From Zoogloeaceae bacterium (GTDB taxonomy: Bacteria > Pseudomonadota > Gammaproteobacteria > Burkholderiales > Rhodocyclaceae): a stretch of DNA of 64,000 bases. Shown here one piece after another: positions 17,863 through 25,815 of this stretch; position 1 is the first letter of the stretch; the number at the start of each line of letters is the position of its first letter. The notes under the pieces are model-generated. The model was not told the origin of the DNA, did no database searches, and saw nothing but the letters and a program-made list of their open reading frames with translations. Location: the NCBI GenBank assembly GCA_024235655.1, contig JACKLY010000001.1, forward strand, positions 806,001 through 870,000, given 5' to 3'. Both the position numbers and the translations under genes were made by a program.

Positions 17863-19214
17863 ATGTGACGCGGAAATTGCGCAGCAGCCTGTTGTCGTTC
17901 CGCGACATGCTGGCCACTGCATGGCCGATTGTGCTGATTGTCAGCATCGGCTTCGTGGTGGCCTTCCAGTTTGTCGAGCCGGCGCCACCCAGCACGCTGA
18001 CCATCACCACCGGCAGCGACAGCGGGGCGTATTTCGCCTTCGCCAATCGCTATGCGGCTATCCTCAAGAAAGCCGGCGTTACGCTGGAGGTGCGTACTTC
18101 AGCCGGCTCGGTGGAAAACATCGAGCGCCTGCGCAAGGGCGAAGTGGACGTAGGCTTCGTGCAGGGCGGCATCCTGCCGCCGGCGGATGATGCCGATGCC
18201 TATGAACTGCACTCGCTGGGCAGCATGTATTACGAGCCGGTCTGGGTGTTCTATCGTGGCAACCAGGATCTGCGCCGCCTGCACCAGTTGAGCGGCAAGC
18301 GCATTGCCATCGGCGCCGATGGCAGCGGCGTGCGCGGGCTGGCATTGCAGCTGCTGGAAGCCAACGAGATTCCGCTGGACGACAAGCTGCGTCCCTACGC
18401 CGGTCTGGATGCGGCCGAGGCCTTGCAGCAGGAATGGGTCGACGCCGCCTTCATCATTGCCGCGCCGGAAGCGCCGGTGGTGCAGGTGTTGCTGCGCTCG
18501 CCCGGTGTGCGCGTGATGAGCTTTGTGCAGGCCGATGCCTATACACGCCGCTTTCCGTTCCTGACCAAGGTCAGTATGCCGCGCGGCGTGGTGGATCTGG
18601 TGCGCGATACGCCGCCCAGGGATACGGCCCTGCTGGCAGCTACCGCCAATCTTGTGGTCAATGAGAAGACGCATCCGGCATTGGTGTCGCTGTTGTTGCA
18701 GGCGGCCACCGAGGTGCACGGCAAGAGCGGTTTCTTCCAGCGTACCGGCGACTTCCCGGCCTATCTGGATACCAGCTTCGAACTCTCCGACGACGCCAAG
18801 CGTTACTACAAATCCGGCCCGCCTTTCCTGCAGCGCTACCTGCCTTTCTGGGCAGCGGTCTTCGTCGATCGCATGGTGGTGCTGCTGTTGCCGCTGGTTG
18901 CCCTGCTGCTGCCGCTGATGCGCATTGCCCCGGCAATCTATTCCTGGCGCATCCGTTCCAAGGTGTTCCGCCTCTACGGCGAACTCAAGTTTCTCGAAAA
19001 CGAAGTGCGGCAGGATTACTCGATTGCCCGCCACCGCGAGTTTTTCGAGCGGCTCGATCGTATCGAGGAGGCGGCCAGCAACCGCAATGTGCCGCTGGCC
19101 TTTACCGATCTGGTCTACACCTTGCGCGAACACATCAATCTGGTGCGCAAGCAGTTACTGCGCATGGAGGCCATGGAAGCCAGCGGCGGCGCGGAGGAAG
19201 GAAAAAAAGCATGA
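17859..19214 (+). CDS. Membrane-anchored TAXI family protein
   Basis: It has 451 residues starting at GTG 17859, within the GTGA overlap. An N-terminal membrane helix (about 19-40) leads to a TAXI binding domain (TLTITTGSDSGAYFAFANRY, then KRIAIGADGSGVRGLALQLL). A second membrane segment at about 325-350 is very leucine-rich (VVLLLPLVALLLPLM), and an about 100-residue cytosolic tail forms a probable coiled coil. There is no TRAP permease nearby, so it may sense a ligand and signal rather than import. The tail faces the cytosol, where the co-encoded ParA-like protein would be. Confidence 0.88.
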   Translation: MNVTRKLRSSLLSFRDMLATAWPIVLIVSIGFVVAFQFVEPAPPSTLTITTGSDSGAYFAFANRYAAILKKAGVTLEVRTSAGSVENIERLRKGEVDVGFVQGGILPPADDADAYELHSLGSMYYEPVWVFYRGNQDLRRLHQLSGKRIAIGADGSGVRGLALQLLEANEIPLDDKLRPYAGLDAAEALQQEWVDAAFIIAAPEAPVVQVLLRSPGVRVMSFVQADAYTRRFPFLTKVSMPRGVVDLVRDTPPRDTALLAATANLVVNEKTHPALVSLLLQAATEVHGKSGFFQRTGDFPAYLDTSFELSDDAKRYYKSGPPFLQRYLPFWAAVFVDRMVVLLLPLVALLLPLMRIAPAIYSWRIRSKVFRLYGELKFLENEVRQDYSIARHREFFERLDRIEEAASNRNVPLAFTDLVYTLREHINLVRKQLLRMEAMEASGGAEEGKKA

Positions 19215-19837
19215 AGGCCATCCTCGTTGCCAATCCCAAGGGCGGTTCGGGTAAATCCACCTTGTCGACCAACCTGGCCGGCTACCTGGCCCGTTGCGGC
19301 CACCGGGTCATGCTGGGCGACACCGATCGCCAGCAATCCTCCCGCGACTGGCTGGCGATCCGTTCCCGCCTGCTGCCGCCGATTGCCACCTGGGAGATCG
19401 AAGACAATCGCCCGGCCAAGCCGCCGCCGGGTACCTCGCATGCCGTGCTCGATACCCCGGCCGGCCTGCATGGCAAGGCGCTGGAACGGGTGCTCAAGGC
19501 CGTGCATCGGGTCATTGTGCCGGTGCAGCCGTCGCTCTTCGATATTCTGGCCACGCGCAGTTTTCTCGAAAAGCTGCTGGAGGAAAAGGCGGTGCGCAAG
19601 CAGCAGACCTTTGTTGCCGTGGTCGGCATGCGGGTGGATGCCCGCACACGTGCAGCCACCGAGCTGGAGCGCTTTCTCGCGCAATACGATTTGCCGGTGC
19701 TGGCGTATCTGCGCGACACGCAGCGCTATGTGCAGGCGGCGGCGCACGGCATGACCCTGTTCGACCTCAGCCCGTCGCAGGTGGTGCAGGACATGGCGCA
19801 GTGGCAGCCGATCGTTGACTGGGTGGATGCCGACTGA
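19211..19837 (+). CDS. ParA family ATPase (orphan)
   Basis: A 208-residue ParA/MinD-type ATPase with the deviant Walker A PKGGSGKST near the N-terminus, the usual DTDRQQSSRDW switch region, and a late VVGMRVDARTRAATELE. Such proteins position cargo on nucleoid or membrane. No ParB gene or parS is visible and the start overlaps the TAXI gene (ATGA), so it is not a chromosome-partition ParA. Its partner is likely the upstream TAXI membrane protein; this is inferred from co-translation only. Confidence 0.9.
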   Translation: MKAILVANPKGGSGKSTLSTNLAGYLARCGHRVMLGDTDRQQSSRDWLAIRSRLLPPIATWEIEDNRPAKPPPGTSHAVLDTPAGLHGKALERVLKAVHRVIVPVQPSLFDILATRSFLEKLLEEKAVRKQQTFVAVVGMRVDARTRAATELERFLAQYDLPVLAYLRDTQRYVQAAAHGMTLFDLSPSQVVQDMAQWQPIVDWVDAD

Positions 19838-19853
19838 GCCTTGCCCCTGGCGT

Positions 19854-20762
19854 TCAGCCGGATGACAGCAGGCCGGCGCGTATCGCCGGCGTTTCCAGTT
19901 TTTCCAGAAACCATTTCAGTGCCTGCCCCCGGTGGCTGCTGCGCCAGGCGATGTGCAGGGCGACCGGCGGCCGGGGTTCGGCCGTGCGGCGGATGACCAG
20001 GGTGCCGCGGGCGACTTCCGCTTCGGCGCGTGAGACGGGCAGGTAACCGACGCCGAGGCCGGCGGCCTGCGCAGCAATCTTGCTCTGGATGTCGGGCACG
20101 GTCAGCGTCGGCTGGCCGGAGAGCAGGCCGCTGCTACGGGCGGCCAGCGTGCGCGTGGTGCCGGCGACGGCAATGGCGCGTTCGCGGCGAATCAGTTCCG
20201 TCGGGATCGGTTCCGGTACCTGTGCCAGCCGGTGATCGGGGGCGATGGCAAAAGCAAACTCGACCGAGCCGAGGAGCGTGGCAGACAAGCCGCCGCCCGG
20301 CGGCATGTCGCCGGGGGCGCCAATCGCCAGGTCGGCGCGGCCGTCGAGCAGGGCGTCCCAGCAGCCGGCGAGGATCTCGGTGGAAAGGCGTAGCTCGGTG
20401 TTGTGCCCCTCCGCATGAAACTCCTCAATCAGACTGAACAGACCGGCTACCGGCAGCAGTGAATCCATCGCGATGCGCAACTGCGCTTCCCAGCCGCTGG
20501 CGACTTGTCGCGTCTGTTGTTCCAGATTGCGGGCACCGTCGAGCAATGATCGCCCGCCGTCGAGCAGGTTTTTCCCTGCCGCTGTCAGCACATTGCGGCG
20601 CCCATCCAGTTCATAGAGGGGAAAGCCGAACTGTGTTTCGGCCTTGTTGATTGCCTGCGAAACAGCCGAAGGCACGCGGTGCAGGCTGTGCGCCGCTGCG
20701 GCAAAGCTGCCACGTTGCTCGATGGCATCCAGTATTTGCAGTAGTTCAAGCGAAATGTTCAT
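19854..20762 (-). CDS. LysR family transcriptional regulator
   Basis: It has 302 residues. The N-terminal winged helix-turn-helix covers about 1-65 (LLQILDAIEQRGSFAAAAHSLHRVPSAVSQAI), and the LysR substrate-binding domain follows from about 90. It is divergent from the flavodoxin-like gene with 123 bases between them, the classical layout for LysR control of the neighbour. A TTGA-N9-TCAA site lies 6 bases before its own start codon, where it could mediate autorepression and activation of the neighbour. Confidence 0.93.
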   Translation of the reverse strand: MNISLELLQILDAIEQRGSFAAAAHSLHRVPSAVSQAINKAETQFGFPLYELDGRRNVLTAAGKNLLDGGRSLLDGARNLEQQTRQVASGWEAQLRIAMDSLLPVAGLFSLIEEFHAEGHNTELRLSTEILAGCWDALLDGRADLAIGAPGDMPPGGGLSATLLGSVEFAFAIAPDHRLAQVPEPIPTELIRRERAIAVAGTTRTLAARSSGLLSGQPTLTVPDIQSKIAAQAAGLGVGYLPVSRAEAEVARGTLVIRRTAEPRPPVALHIAWRSSHRGQALKWFLEKLETPAIRAGLLSSG

Positions 20763-20767
20763 AAAAA

Positions 20768-20784
20768 TTGATCTATTTCGTCAA
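20768..20784. promoter_or_regulatory. Candidate LysR operator
   Basis: Interrupted palindrome TTGA-N9-TCAA in the divergent region between the LysR gene and the flavodoxin-like gene, in an AT-rich stretch. The form fits LysR-type sites, but no binding evidence exists. Confidence 0.4.
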
Positions 20785-20885
20785 AAAATGTCGCTAGAAA
20801 ATGAAAAGCCTAGCATTTAAGCTGGATCAACTGATGAAAAAAAGTGAACTGTCAGTTTTATTCCCCCATCTTCAAAGGAGAAATC

Positions 20886-21470
20886 GTGAGCCAGACCATC
20901 CAAGTTGCCATTGCCTATCACAGCGGCTACGGCCATACCCAGCGCCAGGCGGAAGCCGTGCGTGCCGGAGCTGCCGGTATTGCCGGCGCCACCGTCAAAC
21001 TCTATCCGGTCGATCAGCTTGACGATGCGCTGTGGGCCGAGCTTGATGCGGCCGATGCGATCGTTTTCGGTGCGCCCACCTACATGGGCAGTGCCTCGGG
21101 CAAGTTCAAGCTCTTCATGGATGAGAGCTCGAAGCGCTGGTTTTCTCAGGCCTGGAAAAACAAGCTGGCCGCCGGCTTCACCACCTCGGCCTCGCAGTCC
21201 GGCGACAAGCTGAACACCTTGGTGCAGATGATGGTTTTTGCCAACCAGCACGCGATGATCTGGGTCGGGCTGGACATCATGCCCGGCAACAACAATTCCA
21301 AGGGTTCGGTGAATGACCTCAATCGCCTGGGCAGTTTCTCCGGTGCCATGGCGCAGGCCAATGCCGATCAGGGCGCCGATGCCATGCTCGAAAGCGACCT
21401 GAAAACCGCCGAGCGACTCGGTGCCCGTGTGGCTGAAACAGCACTCAGGTTCAAGCGCGGTCAGGCCTGA
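20886..21470 (+). CDS. Flavodoxin-fold NAD(P)H quinone/FMN oxidoreductase
   Basis: A 194-residue flavodoxin-like protein of the WrbA/NADPH-dependent FMN reductase group. The start is GTG 20886, defined by a perfect AAAGGAG site six bases upstream. The FMN phosphate loop is YHSGYGHTQRQAEAV, and GAPTYMGSASGKFKLFMD is the second flavin loop. It likely reduces quinones by two electrons, avoiding semiquinones. It is divergent from a LysR gene and followed directly by a strong terminator, so it is a monocistronic, probably quinone- or oxidant-inducible gene. Confidence 0.9.
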   Translation: MSQTIQVAIAYHSGYGHTQRQAEAVRAGAAGIAGATVKLYPVDQLDDALWAELDAADAIVFGAPTYMGSASGKFKLFMDESSKRWFSQAWKNKLAAGFTTSASQSGDKLNTLVQMMVFANQHAMIWVGLDIMPGNNNSKGSVNDLNRLGSFSGAMAQANADQGADAMLESDLKTAERLGARVAETALRFKRGQA

Positions 21471-21474
21471 TGCG

Positions 21475-21500
21475 AAACCGGGGCCAGCCCCGGTTTTTGT
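21475..21500 (+). terminator. Rho-independent terminator
   Basis: Stem AAACCGGGG / CCCCGGTTT with a CCAG loop and a TTTTT run at 21494-21498, five bases after the flavodoxin-like gene stop. Confidence 0.88.
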
Positions 21501-21557
21501 TTTGCCGCCCTGCAGCGTATAGTCAGAGGCAATACATCGCCTCGCTGTGGAGTTGCC

Positions 21558-22361
21558 ATGCAAGCGTCGTTTCAGGATCTCAGCGTCCTGTTGGTCGAAC
21601 CCTCAGGTGTTCAGTCAAGGATCATCGCCGATCTTTTGGCTGGGCTGGATGTCACCCGAATCGAAGTCGTCGACAGCGGGGAGGCAGCGCTGGCCTGGAT
21701 GCGCGGCGATGCGCCGGCTCTGACCATCAGTGCTTTCTACCTGCCGGACATGACCGGGGTGGATTTGCTGCACCAGATGCGTGCCGATGAAGCGCTGGCA
21801 ACGCGCCCATTCGTTCTGGTGTCGAGTGAAACCCGGCCGCAGATGCTCGACCCGGTGCGTCAATCAGGCGCCTGCGCCATTTTGCCCAAACCATTCAGCA
21901 TCGAGCAGCTGGCGACCGCGCTGCGCGCCGTCATCGATTATCTCAACCCGAGCGCCATGCTCGATGTCGACATGGATCTGGAGCAATTGCGCGTACTCCT
22001 CGTCGATGACAGCCCCAACGCCCGCAAGTATGTGCGCCATATCCTCGGCAACCTTGGCATTGAAGAATTCATTGAAGCGGAAAACGGTATCGAGGCCATG
22101 GGAATTCTGGCTGACACCATGGTCGATCTGGTGATCACCGACTACAACATGCCGGAGATGGACGGCCGGGCGCTGGTCGAGCATATCCGCCAGCAAAGCT
22201 GGCAGAGTTCGGTGCCGATCCTGATGGTGACCAGCGAATCGAACATGAGCCGGCTGGCCGCAGTGGAACAGGCCGGTGTGTCGGCGATCTGCGACAAGCC
22301 CTTCGAGCCGCAGATGATCAAGCGTTTGATCGAGCAGGCGATCACCAACCGCGAAGGCTGA
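21558..22361 (+). CDS. Tandem receiver-domain protein, first receiver degenerate
   Basis: It has 267 residues made of two response-regulator receiver domains and nothing else. In the second (about 140-262) the acidic pocket LLVDD, phosphoacceptor D195 (ITDYNMPEMDG) and the conserved Lys (CDKPFEP) are intact. In the first (about 8-125) the acidic pair is replaced by VEP and the phosphoacceptor position is Ala59 (ISAFYLPDMTG), so it cannot be phosphorylated in the usual way. It has no output domain; it would act by protein contacts, for example with a kinase or the neighbouring GGDEF-EAL protein. Confidence 0.92.
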   Translation: MQASFQDLSVLLVEPSGVQSRIIADLLAGLDVTRIEVVDSGEAALAWMRGDAPALTISAFYLPDMTGVDLLHQMRADEALATRPFVLVSSETRPQMLDPVRQSGACAILPKPFSIEQLATALRAVIDYLNPSAMLDVDMDLEQLRVLLVDDSPNARKYVRHILGNLGIEEFIEAENGIEAMGILADTMVDLVITDYNMPEMDGRALVEHIRQQSWQSSVPILMVTSESNMSRLAAVEQAGVSAICDKPFEPQMIKRLIEQAITNREG

Positions 22362-22367
22362 TAAAAC

Positions 22368-24509
22368 TCAGTTCAGTGCGGGCAGACAACGGTCTGCCGG
22401 CGCCGGGCGGCCGGTAAAGTACCCCTGAATGATGTGGCAGCCGTTGGCCGCCAGCCAGTCGTACTGTGCCTGCGTTTCCACGCCTTCGGCGACGACCATC
22501 AGATGCAGGTTGTGGGCGAGGCCGATGATTGCCGAGCAGATCGCCGCATCGCCCTTGTTGCTGCCAATATTGTGGACAAAGGAGCGGTCGACCTTGAGCA
22601 CGTCGACAGAAAAACGCTTGAGATAAGCCAGTGATGAATAGCCGGTACCGAAATCATCAATCGCCAGCGTTACGCCCATTGCGCCAAACTCGTTCAGGAT
22701 CAGTGCGGTGCGTTCTGCATCACTCATCAGAATGCTTTCCGTGACCTCCAGTTCCAGCGCATCGGCCGGTAGTTGCTCAGCATCCAGCAAATGCCGCACC
22801 TGCTCGACCAGGTTGGTCTGGCGAAACTGAACTGCCGACAGGTTGACCGCCATCCTGAGATGCGACCAGCCAGTAGCACGCCACTGCACCAGTTGGCGGC
22901 AGGCGGTTTCCAGCACCCATTGGCCGATTGGCACGATCAGCCCGGTGTCCTCTGCCATGGGAATGAAGTCGGCCGGGGAAACCAGCCCGCGTTCCGGGTG
23001 TTGCCAGCGCAGCAAGGCTTCGACACCGGCGATCTGGCCGGTGGTGACATCCCGTTGCGGCTGATAGTGGAGAACAAATTCACCCTTCTTCAGCGCGAGG
23101 CGCAGGTCGCTTTCCATGAGCAGCATTTCGAGCGAGCGGGCATTCATTTCGCGCCGGAAGAACTGGTAGTTGTTGCGTCCCTGCTGCTTTGCGTCGTACA
23201 TCGCCAGGTCGGCGTGCTTGAGCAGCGAGTCGAGGTCGTCGCCATCTTCCGGCGAGACCGAGATGCCAATGGAAGGCGTGACCGTAATCTGATGTCCCCC
23301 CAGGCGGAAGGGTTCGGAGAGCGCCGCCATGACCTTGCGCGCGACGTGCGCCACGGTTTCCGGTGAGTCGATGTCGCTGAGCAGGATGATGAACTCATCG
23401 CCGCCCTGCCGTGAAATGGTGTCGGTGGCGCGTACCGTGCCCACCAGCCGGCTGGCGACATCGCAGAGCAGCTGGTCGCCAATGGTGTGGCCGAGCGTGT
23501 CGTTCACATTCTTGAAACGATCAAGATCGATGAAGAGCAGGGCATAGCGACCATCGTTGCGTTGCGCGGCAGCCTCGGCCTGCCGGAAACGGTCGATGAG
23601 CAGAATACGGTTGGGCAGTCCGGTGAGGAAGTCATGGTGCGCCATGTGCTGGATGCGGGCTTCCCGTGCCTTGGCTTCGGTGACATCGGTAAACACGCAG
23701 ACATAATGAGAAACCTTGCCGTACTCGTCGCGAATGGCGCTCAGCGAAAGCCACTCGGGGAACACTTCACCATTCTTGCGCCGGTTCCACAGCTCGCCCC
23801 GCCAGGCGCCGGTGTCGTTGATGCTCTGCCACATCTTTTGATAGAAGGCCTTGTCCTGCCGGCCGCTGGAAAGCAGGCGCGGATTCTTGCCGCGAACCTC
23901 ATCGAGGGTGTAGCCGGTGATTTCCTCGAAAGTGGTGTTGACGTCGATGATCCGGCTTTCGGCATCGGTAATGATGATGCCTTCGCTGCTGTCGGAAATG
24001 ACCCGTGCGGCCAACCGCAGTTGTGCTTCAGCCGCATGACGGGAGCGGGCATCGTGGGCAAGCAGTACGCCGAACCAGGTGCCGTCGACCAGCGCGGCGC
24101 GGTGGCTGAGATCAAGCGGGAGAATGGTCTCTGCCTTGCGCAAGCTGATTTCCCGGTGGTGCAGAACCGGTGTGACGGCGCCGGCGTCGGCATTGAGCAA
24201 GGCGAGCACGTCGGTGGTTTCAGCCAGGCCGAGGTCAGGTAAGAGCTTGCCAATCAGGGTTTCCGGTGGGCAATCGAATAACTCGCAGGCAGCGGCATTG
24301 GCATCAACAACGCGGCCTTCCGGTAGCGTAACGAGCAGGATGGTTTCACCGGAAAGGTCGAGAAGGGTACGGAAACGCTCCAGCCGGCTCAGGTTGCTGC
24401 GCAGTTCCGGGTAGTAGTTCTTGCGCTGGGAGTGCTCACCCAGCCCGATGATTCGGTCACGCTCTTCGTCCCAGGAGAGCGGTTGGGATTCATCAGAGGG
24501 CTTCAGCAT
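22368..24509 (-). CDS. PAS-PAS-GGDEF-EAL cyclic-di-GMP protein
   Basis: A soluble, dual-domain c-di-GMP enzyme of 713 residues. Two PAS domains (about 45-160 and 165-290; the second has the NRRKNGEVFPEWLSL loop) are followed by GGDEF (catalytic GGDEF at 369-373) and EAL (EAL at 497-499, with DDFGTGYSSLAYLK later). Both catalytic motifs are intact, so it could synthesise or degrade c-di-GMP; the net activity cannot be told from sequence. No membrane helix. Its start overlaps the upstream alcohol dehydrogenase gene by 17 bases, so both are in one operon. Confidence 0.95.
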   Translation of the reverse strand: MLKPSDESQPLSWDEERDRIIGLGEHSQRKNYYPELRSNLSRLERFRTLLDLSGETILLVTLPEGRVVDANAAACELFDCPPETLIGKLLPDLGLAETTDVLALLNADAGAVTPVLHHREISLRKAETILPLDLSHRAALVDGTWFGVLLAHDARSRHAAEAQLRLAARVISDSSEGIIITDAESRIIDVNTTFEEITGYTLDEVRGKNPRLLSSGRQDKAFYQKMWQSINDTGAWRGELWNRRKNGEVFPEWLSLSAIRDEYGKVSHYVCVFTDVTEAKAREARIQHMAHHDFLTGLPNRILLIDRFRQAEAAAQRNDGRYALLFIDLDRFKNVNDTLGHTIGDQLLCDVASRLVGTVRATDTISRQGGDEFIILLSDIDSPETVAHVARKVMAALSEPFRLGGHQITVTPSIGISVSPEDGDDLDSLLKHADLAMYDAKQQGRNNYQFFRREMNARSLEMLLMESDLRLALKKGEFVLHYQPQRDVTTGQIAGVEALLRWQHPERGLVSPADFIPMAEDTGLIVPIGQWVLETACRQLVQWRATGWSHLRMAVNLSAVQFRQTNLVEQVRHLLDAEQLPADALELEVTESILMSDAERTALILNEFGAMGVTLAIDDFGTGYSSLAYLKRFSVDVLKVDRSFVHNIGSNKGDAAICSAIIGLAHNLHLMVVAEGVETQAQYDWLAANGCHIIQGYFTGRPAPADRCLPALN

Positions 24510-25632
24510 AGATCGCCTTGAGGTCGGCTAGCGAAGCGCGCCGGGGGTTGGTGAACAGGCAGGCGTCGCGCGAGGCGGGGGGCGCAAGATCGTCGATCGC
24601 ACCACGGCTGACGCCACGTGCTGCCAGACCGTTCTTGATGCCACAGGACTCGCGTAGCCGGGTAATGGTTTCGGTAATCTCGCGCTCGCCGGCATGGCGC
24701 AGGCCGAGCATGGTGCCGATGCGTTGATAGCGTTCCTCCGCTTCCGGGTAGTTGAAACGGATCACATGTTCCAGCAGCAGCGCATTGCTTTCGCCGTGCG
24801 GCAGATCGAGCAGCCCGCCGAGACTGTGCGCCATGGCGTGGACGGCACCCAGACTGGCATTGGAGAAGGCCAGCCCGGCCTGCAGGCTGGCCAGCATCAT
24901 GTTTTCGCGTGCTTCGCTGTCGCTGGCATCGGCCAGAACGCGCGGCAGATGGGTGTTGACCAGGGCAATGGCGCTCAGCGCGTGGCCATCGACTACCGGC
25001 GAGCTGGCCGTGGAGACAAAGGCCTCGACACCATGGGTCAGTGCATCCAGGCCGGTGCAGGCCGTCAGGTAAGCGGGCATGGTGGTTGTGGTTTCCGGGT
25101 CGACCAGCGCCACGTCGGGCACCACGCTCTTGCTGATGATGGAAATCTTGTAGTGCTTTTCGGTGTTGTTGATGATCGCAAATTGCGAAATGTCAGCCGA
25201 GGTGCCGGCCGTGGTCGGAATGCAGATCAGCGGCGGGCCCGGAATCGGGATGCGATCCACGCCTTCGTAGTCGAGAATGTGGCCGCCGTTGGCGGAAACG
25301 ATGCTGATGCCCTTGGCGCAGTCGATGACGCTGCCGCCGCCGAGGGCAATGATTACGTCGCAGCCTTCGTCACGATAACGTGCTGCGCCGGCCATGATCT
25401 CGTGATCTTTCGGGTTGGGTGTGATGCCGTCGAAAACGATCGAGGGGAGACGCAGTTCGTCGAGGTTGTCTACCAGTTCACTCAGCCAGCCCGCGGCGGT
25501 GACACCGGGGTCGGTGACGACGAGAATGCGACGTGCGCCCATGTTCCCGGCGTAGAAGCCGGCACGGTGGCGGGCGCCAATGCCGAAAATGAACTCCGGC
25601 GCCACGAACTTGCGCATTTCATAGTGGGCCAT
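24493..25632 (-). CDS. Iron-containing alcohol dehydrogenase
   Basis: Fe-dependent group III alcohol dehydrogenase of 379 residues from ATG 25632, chosen for the strong AAAGGAGGAG site; the frame extends 17 codons further. The nucleotide motif is ALGGGSVIDCAKG, and the metal-site region is AVHAMAHSLGGLLDLPHGESNALLLEH, with the histidines expected for iron ligands. Likely oxidises or reduces short alcohols/aldehydes; the substrate is not predictable. It is translated just ahead of a PAS-GGDEF-EAL gene with overlap, an unusual coupling of metabolism and second messenger. Confidence 0.93.
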   Translation of the reverse strand: MAHYEMRKFVAPEFIFGIGARHRAGFYAGNMGARRILVVTDPGVTAAGWLSELVDNLDELRLPSIVFDGITPNPKDHEIMAGAARYRDEGCDVIIALGGGSVIDCAKGISIVSANGGHILDYEGVDRIPIPGPPLICIPTTAGTSADISQFAIINNTEKHYKISIISKSVVPDVALVDPETTTTMPAYLTACTGLDALTHGVEAFVSTASSPVVDGHALSAIALVNTHLPRVLADASDSEARENMMLASLQAGLAFSNASLGAVHAMAHSLGGLLDLPHGESNALLLEHVIRFNYPEAEERYQRIGTMLGLRHAGEREITETITRLRESCGIKNGLAARGVSRGAIDDLAPPASRDACLFTNPRRASLADLKAIYAEAL

Positions 25633-25699
25633 CGACTCCTCCTTTGTTGACCGGGTGCAGTATTTTCTGCTTTCCCATGCCAAGCGACAGGTTACTCTG

Positions 25700-25712
25700 G
25701 CTCAACTTGAGC
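25700..25712. promoter_or_regulatory. Short palindrome upstream of dnaE
   Basis: Perfect GCTCAA-C-TTGAGC palindrome in the divergent region between the alcohol dehydrogenase and dnaE. Its TTGAGC half could double as a -35 element for dnaE, with AATTCT at 25730 as a poor -10. Function not established. Confidence 0.25.
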
Positions 25713-25815
25713 TGCAAATCCTGTCGCAAAATTCTGCTGGAAATACAAGCACATCGTCAGGGTCTGGAAACTTCGTCGGCGAAGGAAGGGGGGGAAGGGG
25801 TAAAATTCGCAGGCT

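Noticed and set aside
17859..19214. Second TRAP transporter system
   Set aside because: The TAXI protein has two membrane segments of its own and no TRAP permease gene adjoins it.
19211..19837. Chromosome-partition parA
   Set aside because: No parB or parS-like sites nearby and the gene is co-translated with a TAXI protein.
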